Positions 44,995-52,539 of a stretch of 64,000 nt of DNA are shown here, piece after piece (the first letter of the stretch is position 1; each line of letters starts with the position of its first letter). Under the pieces are notes generated by a model. It was not told the origin of the DNA, did not search any database, and saw only the letters and a program-made list of their open reading frames with translations. The stretch spans positions 1-64,000 of the forward strand of contig JAAELB010000218.1 in the NCBI GenBank assembly GCA_024227155.1. Direction: 5' to 3'. This DNA comes from Desulfobulbaceae bacterium (GTDB taxonomy: Bacteria; Desulfobacterota; Desulfobulbia; Desulfobulbales; Desulfocapsaceae). The position numbers and the translations under genes were made by a program.

Positions 44995-45459
44995 ATGAAG
45001 CATGAAATTTTATTTCTTGGAAAAACTAAAGATAAATTTCTAAGAATCGGAATTGAAGATTTCGCTTCACGTCTTAAGCATTACACCAATTTCGACATCT
45101 CAGTTGTAAAGGATAGCAGCGGTTCCAGAAGTGATTCAAAAACGATAGAAAAGCAAGGTCAACTGCTGTTGAAATCTGTGCCTGCGGGTGCATTTAAAGT
45201 TGTACTCGATGCTGGGGGTAAAGATTTTAGTTCTGAATCTTTTTCGGAACAGGTTACTAAATGGGAAATGCAGGGGATTAAACAGGTCTCCTATCTTATT
45301 GGTGGCCCAGACGGACATGGTCCTGCCGTTTTGAAAGAAGCTGATCTGAAGTTGTCAATCTCCAGGATGACATTCACCCATGATATGGTTCGCTTACTGC
45401 TCGTTGAACAGTTATACCGGGCATATACTATTAAGGCTGGTGAGCGATATCATAAATGA
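44995..45459 (+). CDS. rlmH: 23S rRNA (pseudouridine-1915-N3)-methyltransferase
   Basis: 154 residues, standard RlmH length. SPOUT fold: the knot region has YLIGGPDGHG and the C-terminal LSISRMTFTHDMVRLLLVEQLYRAYTI, which is the family signature. It methylates the modified pseudouridine in helix 69 of 23S rRNA. It converges with rsmJ, another rRNA methyltransferase. Confidence 0.96.
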   Translation: MKHEILFLGKTKDKFLRIGIEDFASRLKHYTNFDISVVKDSSGSRSDSKTIEKQGQLLLKSVPAGAFKVVLDAGGKDFSSESFSEQVTKWEMQGIKQVSYLIGGPDGHGPAVLKEADLKLSISRMTFTHDMVRLLLVEQLYRAYTIKAGERYHK

Positions 45460-45500
45460 TGTGAAGATATCTCGGAGAGCCACCTGATATTGCTCGCGGT

Positions 45501-46304
45501 TCACTTTCTTTCGAAATAGACATCATATCTGCTGCTTTTCATCTTGATCACGTGATCTGGTGTTCTGGCTGAAAGAAGTGGTGCTTTGGCAGGCCTTTTA
45601 ACAACTATTCTTGAGGTAGCACAGCTTTGTGCTGCCTGAATCAGTTGTTCGCTGTCCAGATCATCTCCTACGATTGCTCTGATGGTACGCATTGTTTTTT
45701 TACCCAGTGCAGATGAATCCCGGTGTGGGTACATGGGGTCCAGGTAGACAGTGTCAAATTGTTTTGTTTTCCGCTGTAAAAAACTGATTGTGTCATGGGA
45801 TATGAAGTGCATATTTTCTGAAACTATTGTTCTGGTTCTACTGTCTGCAAGTGCTCGCTCCAGTCCATCTTCAAGGAGTGCACCGATAACGGAACTTCTT
45901 TCGCACAGGGTCACCTTGCAGCCGAGACTTGCGAGGACGAAGCTGTCACCGCCTAGTCCTGCTGTGCCGTCGAAGACTGCTGGTCTGAAACCAGGTTTTA
46001 TACCAACCGCCCGTGCCAGAGGTTGTTTTGTTGTGCAGTTTTTTGCCAGGCGGAAGCCATTTTTGCCATTAACAAAGTCGACAAAAAGAAGGAGCGTCAT
46101 TCGTTCTTTATTGTCCCTTCGCTGGTGGAGTTGTAATCCGTGTTCTGTGTAACAGAGAATGACATCAGTTTCACATTGGTTAATTTTCGGGGCAAAATGG
46201 GTATCGAGTTTAGCTGCAAGAAGCTCCGCTTTTTGTAGTAATCTTGTTGAATTTATTGTAGATGAAACAGAAATTGATGGTAGCAGGTTGACGTCATTAA
46301 TCAT
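45501..46304 (-). CDS. rsmJ: 16S rRNA (guanine-1516-N2)-methyltransferase
   Basis: 267 residues. The SAM-binding core is VFDGTAGLGGDSFVLASLGC, followed by VTLCERSSVIGALLEDGLERA and the catalytic-type DPMYPHRDSSALGKK. These are characteristic of RsmJ (YhiQ). VVKRPAKAPLL lies near the C-terminus. The N-terminal ~90 residues are less conserved. Confidence 0.92.
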   Translation of the reverse strand: MINDVNLLPSISVSSTINSTRLLQKAELLAAKLDTHFAPKINQCETDVILCYTEHGLQLHQRRDNKERMTLLLFVDFVNGKNGFRLAKNCTTKQPLARAVGIKPGFRPAVFDGTAGLGGDSFVLASLGCKVTLCERSSVIGALLEDGLERALADSRTRTIVSENMHFISHDTISFLQRKTKQFDTVYLDPMYPHRDSSALGKKTMRTIRAIVGDDLDSEQLIQAAQSCATSRIVVKRPAKAPLLSARTPDHVIKMKSSRYDVYFERK

Positions 46305-46330
46305 AGCAGTCTCTAGTCAGGCATAGAGGG

Positions 46331-46401
46331 AATTTATAAGGCACTAATTTTAACACACTCTCCAGATTTCTTGCTTTTTATTACAGCTTTTGTGGAGTAA
46401 G
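46331..46401. repeat. Dispersed hairpin repeat, copy G (degenerate)
   Basis: Contains TTATAAGGCACTAA, then CTCCAGATTTCTTGCTTTTT plus ATTACAG, then TGTGGAGTAAG. The central part matches F2 (CTCCAGATTACTTG..TTATTGCAG). The CTCCA and TGGAG arms can pair. It lies between divergent rsmJ and kdsB. Confidence 0.65.
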
Positions 46402-46482
46402 AAACAAGAAAATACAATTGTTGGTAAATTGTCAATGTAGTGAATGTAGTTTACCTAGTTTAAAATAACCAGTGAGTTTCCC

Positions 46483-47241
46483 ATGACAAATTTAAAACCA
46501 TCAGTCATTGCAATTATACCCGCCCGATATGAATCTAACCGATTTCCAGGTAAACCCCTTGCTCGCATTGGAAGTAAACCAATGATTCAGCATGTAGTGG
46601 AAAGGGCTCAGGCGGTGAAAATGTTGTCTCGGGTGGTTGTTGCAACAGACGACGAAAGAATTGCCCGCTGTGTCTCGGAATTTGGTGGTGAGTATGTGAT
46701 GACAGGTAGAAATCATGTTTCCGGTTCAGACCGGCTTGCGGAAGCAGCCGGGTTGTTGAATATATCTGAACATGATGTTGTTGTTAATATTCAGGGAGAT
46801 CAGCCACTCTTTCCTCCAGAGGTTGTAGAGCAGGTAGCTCAACCTCTGCTAGATGATCCCGCCCTTCCAATGTCAACACTTATTTACAGGATAGTTCGTC
46901 CGGAAGAGATAACTGATCCAAACCACGTGAAGACAGTATTTGATAAAAATTTCAATGCGCTGTATTTCTCAAGATCTCCAATTCCTTTTCAAAGAAACCC
47001 CGAAGAACAGAATAGACCAACCTACTACAAACATCTTGGGTTCTATGCGTACAGGAAAGGATTTTTATTGTCTTTTGTTGCTCTACCTGAGGGGGAGTGG
47101 GAGAGATTTGAAAAGCTTGAGCAGTTGCGTGCTCTGGAGTATGGGTACAAGATTAAAGTTTCAGTGACGACCCATGACTCCATTGAGGTTGATACGCCTG
47201 AAGATTTGAAAAGGGTGGAGGCTGATTTACTTAAGTCCTAA
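46483..47241 (+). CDS. kdsB: 3-deoxy-manno-octulosonate cytidylyltransferase (CMP-KDO synthetase)
   Basis: 252 residues. It activates KDO with CTP for lipopolysaccharide inner core. The N-terminus IPARYESNRFPGKPLARIGS is the nucleotide-binding signature. VVATDDERIARC, VNIQGDQPLFPPEVV, and the RSPIPFQRNP segment are intact. Its presence shows a Gram-negative outer membrane. Only a weak ribosome-binding site precedes ATG 46483. Confidence 0.96.
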   Translation: MTNLKPSVIAIIPARYESNRFPGKPLARIGSKPMIQHVVERAQAVKMLSRVVVATDDERIARCVSEFGGEYVMTGRNHVSGSDRLAEAAGLLNISEHDVVVNIQGDQPLFPPEVVEQVAQPLLDDPALPMSTLIYRIVRPEEITDPNHVKTVFDKNFNALYFSRSPIPFQRNPEEQNRPTYYKHLGFYAYRKGFLLSFVALPEGEWERFEKLEQLRALEYGYKIKVSVTTHDSIEVDTPEDLKRVEADLLKS

Positions 47242-47336
47242 GGGAAAACCACTTTGACTAATCCGCTAGCATCAGTGATAATTTACTACCTTGATTACAT
47301 TATTTGATCCATTTATAAAAAAACAGGCTTAACAGG

Positions 47337-49655
47337 GTGTTGAGGCAAAGAGTGATAGAACGTAAATTTCAGCAGATTAGCCAGGTTGAATTGACACCGC
47401 TTGACCTACTGCCACAGGATGAATTGCGCGAGAAGATAGTCGATCTTGTTTTAAACGGAATTCCTCCCTGTTTTCATCGGGGTGTCAAACTTCACTTGGC
47501 AGATTTCCAGAGACACATTCTTGAAACAAGTGTTGAGAATGTAAGAGTCGTTGTTTTTGGTGGCGGTACCGGTTTATCAAATATTATTGGTGGCGATTCA
47601 CGGCGTGAAGGGTGGAAGAAAAATCCTTTTAGTGGTTTAAAACGAGTTTTCCCTCAAACAAAATCGGTGGTTTGTGTCACGGATAACGGCGGTTCGACTG
47701 GAGAATTGCTGAAAGATCTTGATCTGATTGCAATAGGAGATATACGCCATGTACTGCTCTCTTCTATTCAGCTGGCCCGACTACAGAAAAAATACAGCTT
47801 TGATCTGATTGAGGCGGAGGCAATTACAGCAGATCTAGCCGAAATCTTTAATTGGCGATTTACAGGGCCCCTTACCTCTGCACATCCAGAGTGGGGGGCG
47901 ATTTCAGATCTTATAGCGAAACTGCCGAGCCCACTTGAAAGTTATTTTCAATATCTGGTGGATTTTCTTTTTACAGACAATCGCTTGTGCAAGACCCTGC
48001 AGCGTTCCCATTGTTTTGGTAATTTGCTCCTGGCAGCGGCTATTTATCGAGAAAAACGTCAACTCATTGACGGCTTGAGTTCAGCTTCATCAGAGCTTGT
48101 CATGCATCACGCGATCTTGAAGGGTCTCAGCGGCCTGGCTGAGGCTATCGGAGCAGGAAAACGGGCAGTAATGCCATGTACGTCCACTCCTGCTCAGTTA
48201 CGAGTACTTTACGCTAACGGGGTGGAGATCTCCGGAGAACATAAATTGAGTAGTACACAGAGGGGAGTTCCAGTAGATTCCACCCGGGTTGACTACTGTG
48301 GAATAGCGAGGGTGCACGATGAGGTCTTAAAGGATATTGCAGAGGCGGACATAATAATTTTTGCCCCGGGAAGCCTCTACTCTTCAATTATTCCTGTGTT
48401 TAAAGTTCCAGGTCTTGCCGAGGCTGTGAGACAAAATAAAAATGCCCTGAAATTGCTCATCTCCAATCTTTGGGTACAGGCGGGAGAGACCGACCTTTCA
48501 AATGCTGATCCGGAAAGAAAATTTCATGTTTCTGATATGTTGCAAGCATATGAAGAGAATATCCCAGGGGGGACCAGGGATCTTTTTCGCGAGATACTTT
48601 GTGTCTCGTTAAAAGAAATTCCAGCTTCAATCCTGCAGAGTTATGCCGTTGAGGGTAAAATTCCTATCTATCTTGATAAGGATAATCTCATTGCTCGAAA
48701 CTTCTTACCGGTGGAATGTGATATCTACTCTAAAACAGCTATCGATAATCGGGGGGTGATTCAGCATGATGCCGCCAGTCTTGCTGAGGCCATAAAAGGA
48801 CTCTACAATGGTCGATCGTGTTTTGATGGGAAAAAAGAGTCCGAGGACGTCACCGCTATTGATTCACCCGTGGCTGTAGCTTTGGCTGGTGCGGGAGCTT
48901 CTACTAACCAGAATTGTATTAAACCATTTAAGAAATATCATCTTATTAAAGCCAGGCTGGATGTTTTAAGAGTTGCCACTTTTGGCACTGAAGAAAAAAT
49001 TGAGATAGCCGCTTTTAAAGATAAATTGATAGATATTATTTGGGATAATCCAGTTTTACCTCTTGATCATTTGGAGTATTTTAAAGATATTCATCTTATC
49101 TCTCCCACCCTGTGGAACCGTGATCAGAAATGGGATAATGTGTTTTCGTACTTCGACCCGGTAGATGGTTGCATCAAATTAAGAGCCGATCAGTTACAGG
49201 TTCGTGGGCAGCTTGAAGTCGCGCTTATGATAGCCCTTGGTGAATCTTTGCTTGGTGACTATGCGAGACAAAAAACGATGGAAAAGATTGTAGTAGATGG
49301 ATTGATCCTCGGCAGGGTGTACCATCTTCATTTAAAACCGACAAATGAGCGAAGATGTTTTTTGTCCCAGGAACAGCTCAAAACTTTTCTACTGCTATCC
49401 AGAATGTGCCCGACAGATGAAGATGACCACTATACGCGTCTTATCAATAAAGGCGAGGGGTTTACTCCACCTGGACTTCTCATGGGGTTGATGTATGCCT
49501 GGTATGTTGATAACCGTTTGGCCACACATATAGAGTACAAGATGTCAGTGCTGAAAATTAATCGTTCAGATCTGATCCCAGAACAATTGCGAATGGCGGA
49601 AAGAAGAAGAAAGATGATAGATTTCTTTAGAGAGGTCGTCTTTGTAGATGATTGA
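47337..49655 (+). CDS. CofD/YvcK-family protein with long C-terminal extension
   Basis: 772 residues from GTG 47337 (TTG follows as the next codon). The core (~60-430) is of the 2-phospho-L-lactate transferase / gluconeogenesis-factor type: VVVFGGGTGLSNII, VVCVTDNGGSTGELL, IGDIRHVLLS, and IIFAPGSLYSSIIPVF. The C-terminal ~240 residues (from ~535) form an extra region I do not recognise, with WDNVFSYFDPVDGC and LGRVYHLHLKP. Typical YvcK proteins are ~320 residues. A role in coenzyme F420 is unlikely without other cof genes, and a regulatory YvcK-like role is possible. Confidence 0.85.
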   Translation: MLRQRVIERKFQQISQVELTPLDLLPQDELREKIVDLVLNGIPPCFHRGVKLHLADFQRHILETSVENVRVVVFGGGTGLSNIIGGDSRREGWKKNPFSGLKRVFPQTKSVVCVTDNGGSTGELLKDLDLIAIGDIRHVLLSSIQLARLQKKYSFDLIEAEAITADLAEIFNWRFTGPLTSAHPEWGAISDLIAKLPSPLESYFQYLVDFLFTDNRLCKTLQRSHCFGNLLLAAAIYREKRQLIDGLSSASSELVMHHAILKGLSGLAEAIGAGKRAVMPCTSTPAQLRVLYANGVEISGEHKLSSTQRGVPVDSTRVDYCGIARVHDEVLKDIAEADIIIFAPGSLYSSIIPVFKVPGLAEAVRQNKNALKLLISNLWVQAGETDLSNADPERKFHVSDMLQAYEENIPGGTRDLFREILCVSLKEIPASILQSYAVEGKIPIYLDKDNLIARNFLPVECDIYSKTAIDNRGVIQHDAASLAEAIKGLYNGRSCFDGKKESEDVTAIDSPVAVALAGAGASTNQNCIKPFKKYHLIKARLDVLRVATFGTEEKIEIAAFKDKLIDIIWDNPVLPLDHLEYFKDIHLISPTLWNRDQKWDNVFSYFDPVDGCIKLRADQLQVRGQLEVALMIALGESLLGDYARQKTMEKIVVDGLILGRVYHLHLKPTNERRCFLSQEQLKTFLLLSRMCPTDEDDHYTRLINKGEGFTPPGLLMGLMYAWYVDNRLATHIEYKMSVLKINRSDLIPEQLRMAERRRKMIDFFREVVFVDD

Positions 49656-49657
49656 TA

Positions 49658-49789
49658 ATGGATAGAGTAGAAAAAAATATTTGCTCATTGATGGTAGAGA
49701 CAAAACTGGTAAAAAAATTTGTCTCTCAACAGGGGATACGGCAAAGATTCCTTGATTCCGAAGGCAGCTTATCTGGAGTGTTCGGATGA
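49658..49789 (+). CDS. Possible 43-residue leader/small protein
   Basis: ATG 49658 follows the CofD-like stop (TGATAATG), and the frame ends in TGA overlapping the ATG of the next regulator gene (ATGA, 49786-49789). The peptide is basic and helical with LMVETKLVKKFVSQQG. No good ribosome-binding site is visible, so it may be a coupling leader rather than a functional protein. Confidence 0.35.
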   Translation: MDRVEKNICSLMVETKLVKKFVSQQGIRQRFLDSEGSLSGVFG

Positions 49790-50160
49790 AAATACTTGTC
49801 GTTGATGATGATGCCAGGATACGTGATCTTTTTAAGCTATGGCTTGAGCGAGAAGGATTTCAAGTGTTTCTCGCAGAAAATGGTATGGAAGGCGTGTTGG
49901 TCCAGCGGCAGCATTCGGTCGATATCCTGATTTGTGATCTCATCATGCCGGTACAGGAAGGTATTGAGACTATCACTCAGTTTCGGGCTGAATTCCCAGC
50001 TACAGGTATTGTGGCCATCTCGGGTGGAGGTATGTTGGGCCCCGATTCATATTTAACTGTAGCCGAACAGTTTGGGGCCTGGAAGGCGTTTAAAAAACCT
50101 GTAGATATGGCGCTATTAATCGAAACTCTATACGAGTGGCAAAAATCTGAGGATGCCTGA
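49786..50160 (+). CDS. Stand-alone response regulator receiver domain
   Basis: 124 residues, a single CheY-like receiver. The acidic pocket (VVDDDARI), phosphorylated Asp (ILICDLIMP) and Lys (AFKKPVD) are present. No output domain exists. It is followed after 25 bases by a kinase with two receivers of its own, so it is probably part of that phosphorelay. Confidence 0.93.
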   Translation: MKILVVDDDARIRDLFKLWLEREGFQVFLAENGMEGVLVQRQHSVDILICDLIMPVQEGIETITQFRAEFPATGIVAISGGGMLGPDSYLTVAEQFGAWKAFKKPVDMALLIETLYEWQKSEDA

Positions 50161-50185
50161 GACGAATTTTTCTCTGGAAGTTAAT

Positions 50186-52210
50186 ATGAACATCAAAGTT
50201 TTGGCTGTAGACAATAATCCGGTTCTGCTAAAGGCCGTTTCAACTATCCTCTCCCAGGAAGGGTGCCAGGTGGAATCTGCATCGACAGGTTTGGAGGCAC
50301 TTGAACTCTTAGAGAATTTTGATCCAGACATCGTCTTTACAGATCTTATAATGCCGCTGGTGAGCGGGGAACAGTTATGTCGGCTACTTAGGAGTTCTGA
50401 CAAACATAAGAACGTTTATATTGTTGTTCTTTCTGCAGTTATTCTTGAAGACAGGAAACGGATCGTAAAGGAAATTGATTGTGATCTTTGTATCGCAAAA
50501 GGCACGCTGCAGGAAATTCGTCTGCATATACGGGAAGCGCTTGAGTCTTTTCGCAATCAGCAAGACCGGAACAGAGCCAGCGATGGATTCGTCGCAAAGA
50601 TTCCTAAAGGATTACGTCCTTCGGCTGTGGCAACTGAATTATTGTCGGAAAAACAGCACTATGTTCGTGTTTTGGAGAGTTTGGATGAAGGTGTGGTGGA
50701 GTGTAGCGAGGAGGGTAAAATTGTTTCAGTTAACCAGGCAGCCCTCAAAATCCTACAGTGTCGAGAAGGGGATCTTGCGGGACAGCGTATCGACGTGGCA
50801 AGAAACTGGGGATCCTTTGCTCCTGCAATAGGAATTTGGAAAGATGAGCAGCTACTGGGGGGAGGGATGGCCTCCTTTCATATTGTTGAAGATGAACCTC
50901 TAGAGATAAATGACAAGATCATAACCGCCACTTTTATGCCTGTAGCTGAAAAGGATTCTGTTTTCGGCCTCTGTATTCTTCGTGATATTACCCGGCAATT
51001 TCATGCGGAAAAACATAGCAGGGAGCTGGATGATGCGATAAAGCTTGTAAAGAAAATGGATGCAATGAGCTGTATGGCAGGGGGGGTGGCCCATGATTTT
51101 AATAATCTGCTCACAGTGATCTGTGGTAATCTTGATATCATCGCCATTTATGGTGAGAATCAATCTGTCAAAGAGCGAACTGCTTTGGTTGAATATGCCC
51201 GCAAGTCTGCACTTGTAGCTGTGGATCTCACCCGTCAAATTTCCTGTTTTTCTAATTTTGGAATTGTTATTCGAAAGAGAAAAAACCTGAACACCATACT
51301 GAAAAAAACTGTTCATAGTTTTTTTCAAAACAAAACCATGGAGTTTGATTTTTCTCCGTTTGATGGTGATTTGAGCGTTGAGGTTGATATTGCAGAGATT
51401 GAGCAGGTAGTTCTAAACGTACTGCAAAATGCTATCGAAGCTTCTTCAAATACTAAGGTTAAGATTTCCACTGGACTTGATGATTTTGCAAGTCCACAGC
51501 TGTTGGCCGGACAATATTTGCCCGCTGGGAAATACGGTCGAATAGATATTCAAGATTACGGTCAAGGTATTAGTCCCCGACAGTTGTTTAAAGTTTTTGA
51601 TCCATATTATTCCACCAAAGAGCGTGGGGTGTGGAAAGGAATGGGGCTCGGTTTGACCATTGTTTATGCAACTATAAGAAACCATGGCGGCTATGTTGTT
51701 GTTAGTTCCCGGACCCAGAGCGACATCGAGCTGGAAGGAGAAGACAAGGGGACCACGGTTTCTATGTATCTGCCAATTCTGGATATGGCTAAGGATGGTA
51801 CAGCAGAGCTGCAGGTAGATACAGGTGAAGCGAAAACAATTTTGTTTCTTGAGCCGGATACGCAAATGCGGGTGATAGGCGAATTAATGTTGTCACATCT
51901 GGGGTTTACGGTGATAGCCGTTGCAAGCCTGGATGAGGCCTTGAGTGAATTAGCTCACCAGGGGAGGAAGATAGCTCTTGAGGTGGTGATGGCAATAATA
52001 GATGTATCAAAAAAAGCGCCAGGTTCTCCGGTTGAAACGTGTCGGCAACTTCGAAAAATTTCCCCAAAATTAAAAATTGTTGCCATGAGTGGAACTATCT
52101 TAGATCCAATCATGGAGAAGTGCCAGGAGTATGGTTTTGTCAATTCTCTGCCAAAGCCGTATACCATAGATAGTTTGAAGCATGTTGTTCATAGCGCTCT
52201 CTATACATGA
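50186..52210 (+). CDS. Hybrid sensor kinase: receiver, PAS, HisKA, HATPase, receiver
   Basis: 674 residues from ATG 50186, preceded by GGAAG. No membrane segment is seen, so it is cytoplasmic. Residues ~1-120 are a receiver (VLAVDNNPVLL, IVFTDLIMPL). Residues ~165-290 form a PAS domain. The phosphorylated His lies in MAGGVAHDFNNLLTVICG, and the ATPase has VLNVLQNAIEASS and GMGLGLTIVYATI. The C-terminal receiver (from ~550) keeps Asp (AIIDVSKKAP) and Lys (SLPKPY). It is paired with the small regulator just upstream. Confidence 0.92.
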   Translation: MNIKVLAVDNNPVLLKAVSTILSQEGCQVESASTGLEALELLENFDPDIVFTDLIMPLVSGEQLCRLLRSSDKHKNVYIVVLSAVILEDRKRIVKEIDCDLCIAKGTLQEIRLHIREALESFRNQQDRNRASDGFVAKIPKGLRPSAVATELLSEKQHYVRVLESLDEGVVECSEEGKIVSVNQAALKILQCREGDLAGQRIDVARNWGSFAPAIGIWKDEQLLGGGMASFHIVEDEPLEINDKIITATFMPVAEKDSVFGLCILRDITRQFHAEKHSRELDDAIKLVKKMDAMSCMAGGVAHDFNNLLTVICGNLDIIAIYGENQSVKERTALVEYARKSALVAVDLTRQISCFSNFGIVIRKRKNLNTILKKTVHSFFQNKTMEFDFSPFDGDLSVEVDIAEIEQVVLNVLQNAIEASSNTKVKISTGLDDFASPQLLAGQYLPAGKYGRIDIQDYGQGISPRQLFKVFDPYYSTKERGVWKGMGLGLTIVYATIRNHGGYVVVSSRTQSDIELEGEDKGTTVSMYLPILDMAKDGTAELQVDTGEAKTILFLEPDTQMRVIGELMLSHLGFTVIAVASLDEALSELAHQGRKIALEVVMAIIDVSKKAPGSPVETCRQLRKISPKLKIVAMSGTILDPIMEKCQEYGFVNSLPKPYTIDSLKHVVHSALYT

Positions 52211-52458
52211 GCCCGTTTCATGGTAGTTATCGTCGCCGCCATTTTCCTCCGTTCATTACCAAAAAGCCAACAAGAAATAATGGTAGGCCTAATATTACAG
52301 AATTGAAATGAAGCAGTATGAGTGCTGCCAGGCACATCAAGACCCCGATAGTTACTTTGCTGATTCTTATATTCATGTTGTAACCGTTCACCGCCCCTTT
52401 CAAAAGACTGCATAACCAGAGTTCGTAACCGTTCGTCCAGTGCTCCAGGTTCGTTCAA
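52201..52458 (-). CDS. Small frame with strong ribosome-binding site, overlaps the tiny membrane protein
   Basis: 85 codons from TTG 52458, with AGGAG six bases upstream. The first ~33 residues (DERLRTLVMQSFERGGERLQ) look like genuine charged helix. Beyond residue ~33 the composition becomes unlike a protein and the alternative frame (52376-52227) becomes clearly membrane-protein-like. The simplest readings are a frameshift joining the two, or a short real peptide coupled to the membrane protein. It lies downstream of hrpA on the same strand. Confidence 0.45.
   Translation of the reverse strand: MNEPGALDERLRTLVMQSFERGGERLQHEYKNQQSNYRGLDVPGSTHTASFQFCNIRPTIISCWLFGNERRKMAATITTMKRAHV
52227..52376 (-). 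CDS. Tiny membrane protein candidate (49 residues)
   Basis: ATG at 52376, frame open to TAA at 52227. The peptide is almost entirely two hydrophobic helices (VTIGVLMCLAALILL and VILGLPLFLVGFLVM) with a basic tail GGKWRRR. It overlaps another minus-strand frame (52201-52458). The ribosome-binding site for this ATG is poor, so it may be the second half of a frameshifted or coupled gene. Confidence 0.5.
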   Translation of the reverse strand: MNIRISKVTIGVLMCLAALILLHFNSVILGLPLFLVGFLVMNGGKWRRR

Positions 52459-52465
52459 GCTGGTC

Positions 52466-52492
52466 TCCTGGCTATAGTTGGCTATGCCAGGA
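52466..52492 (-). promoter_or_regulatory. Hairpin overlapping the ribosome-binding site of the small frame
   Basis: TCCTGGC (52466-52472) and GCCAGGA (52486-52492) form a 7-bp stem with a 13-base loop. On the minus strand the 3' arm contains the AGGAG used by TTG 52458, so folding would hide it. It could instead be a hairpin ending hrpA transcription, but there is no T-tract. Confidence 0.35.
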
Positions 52493-52539
52493 GGCCTGAC
52501 CGGACGAAAATGGGGTGCTGGTGAACGGTTACTTCATGT

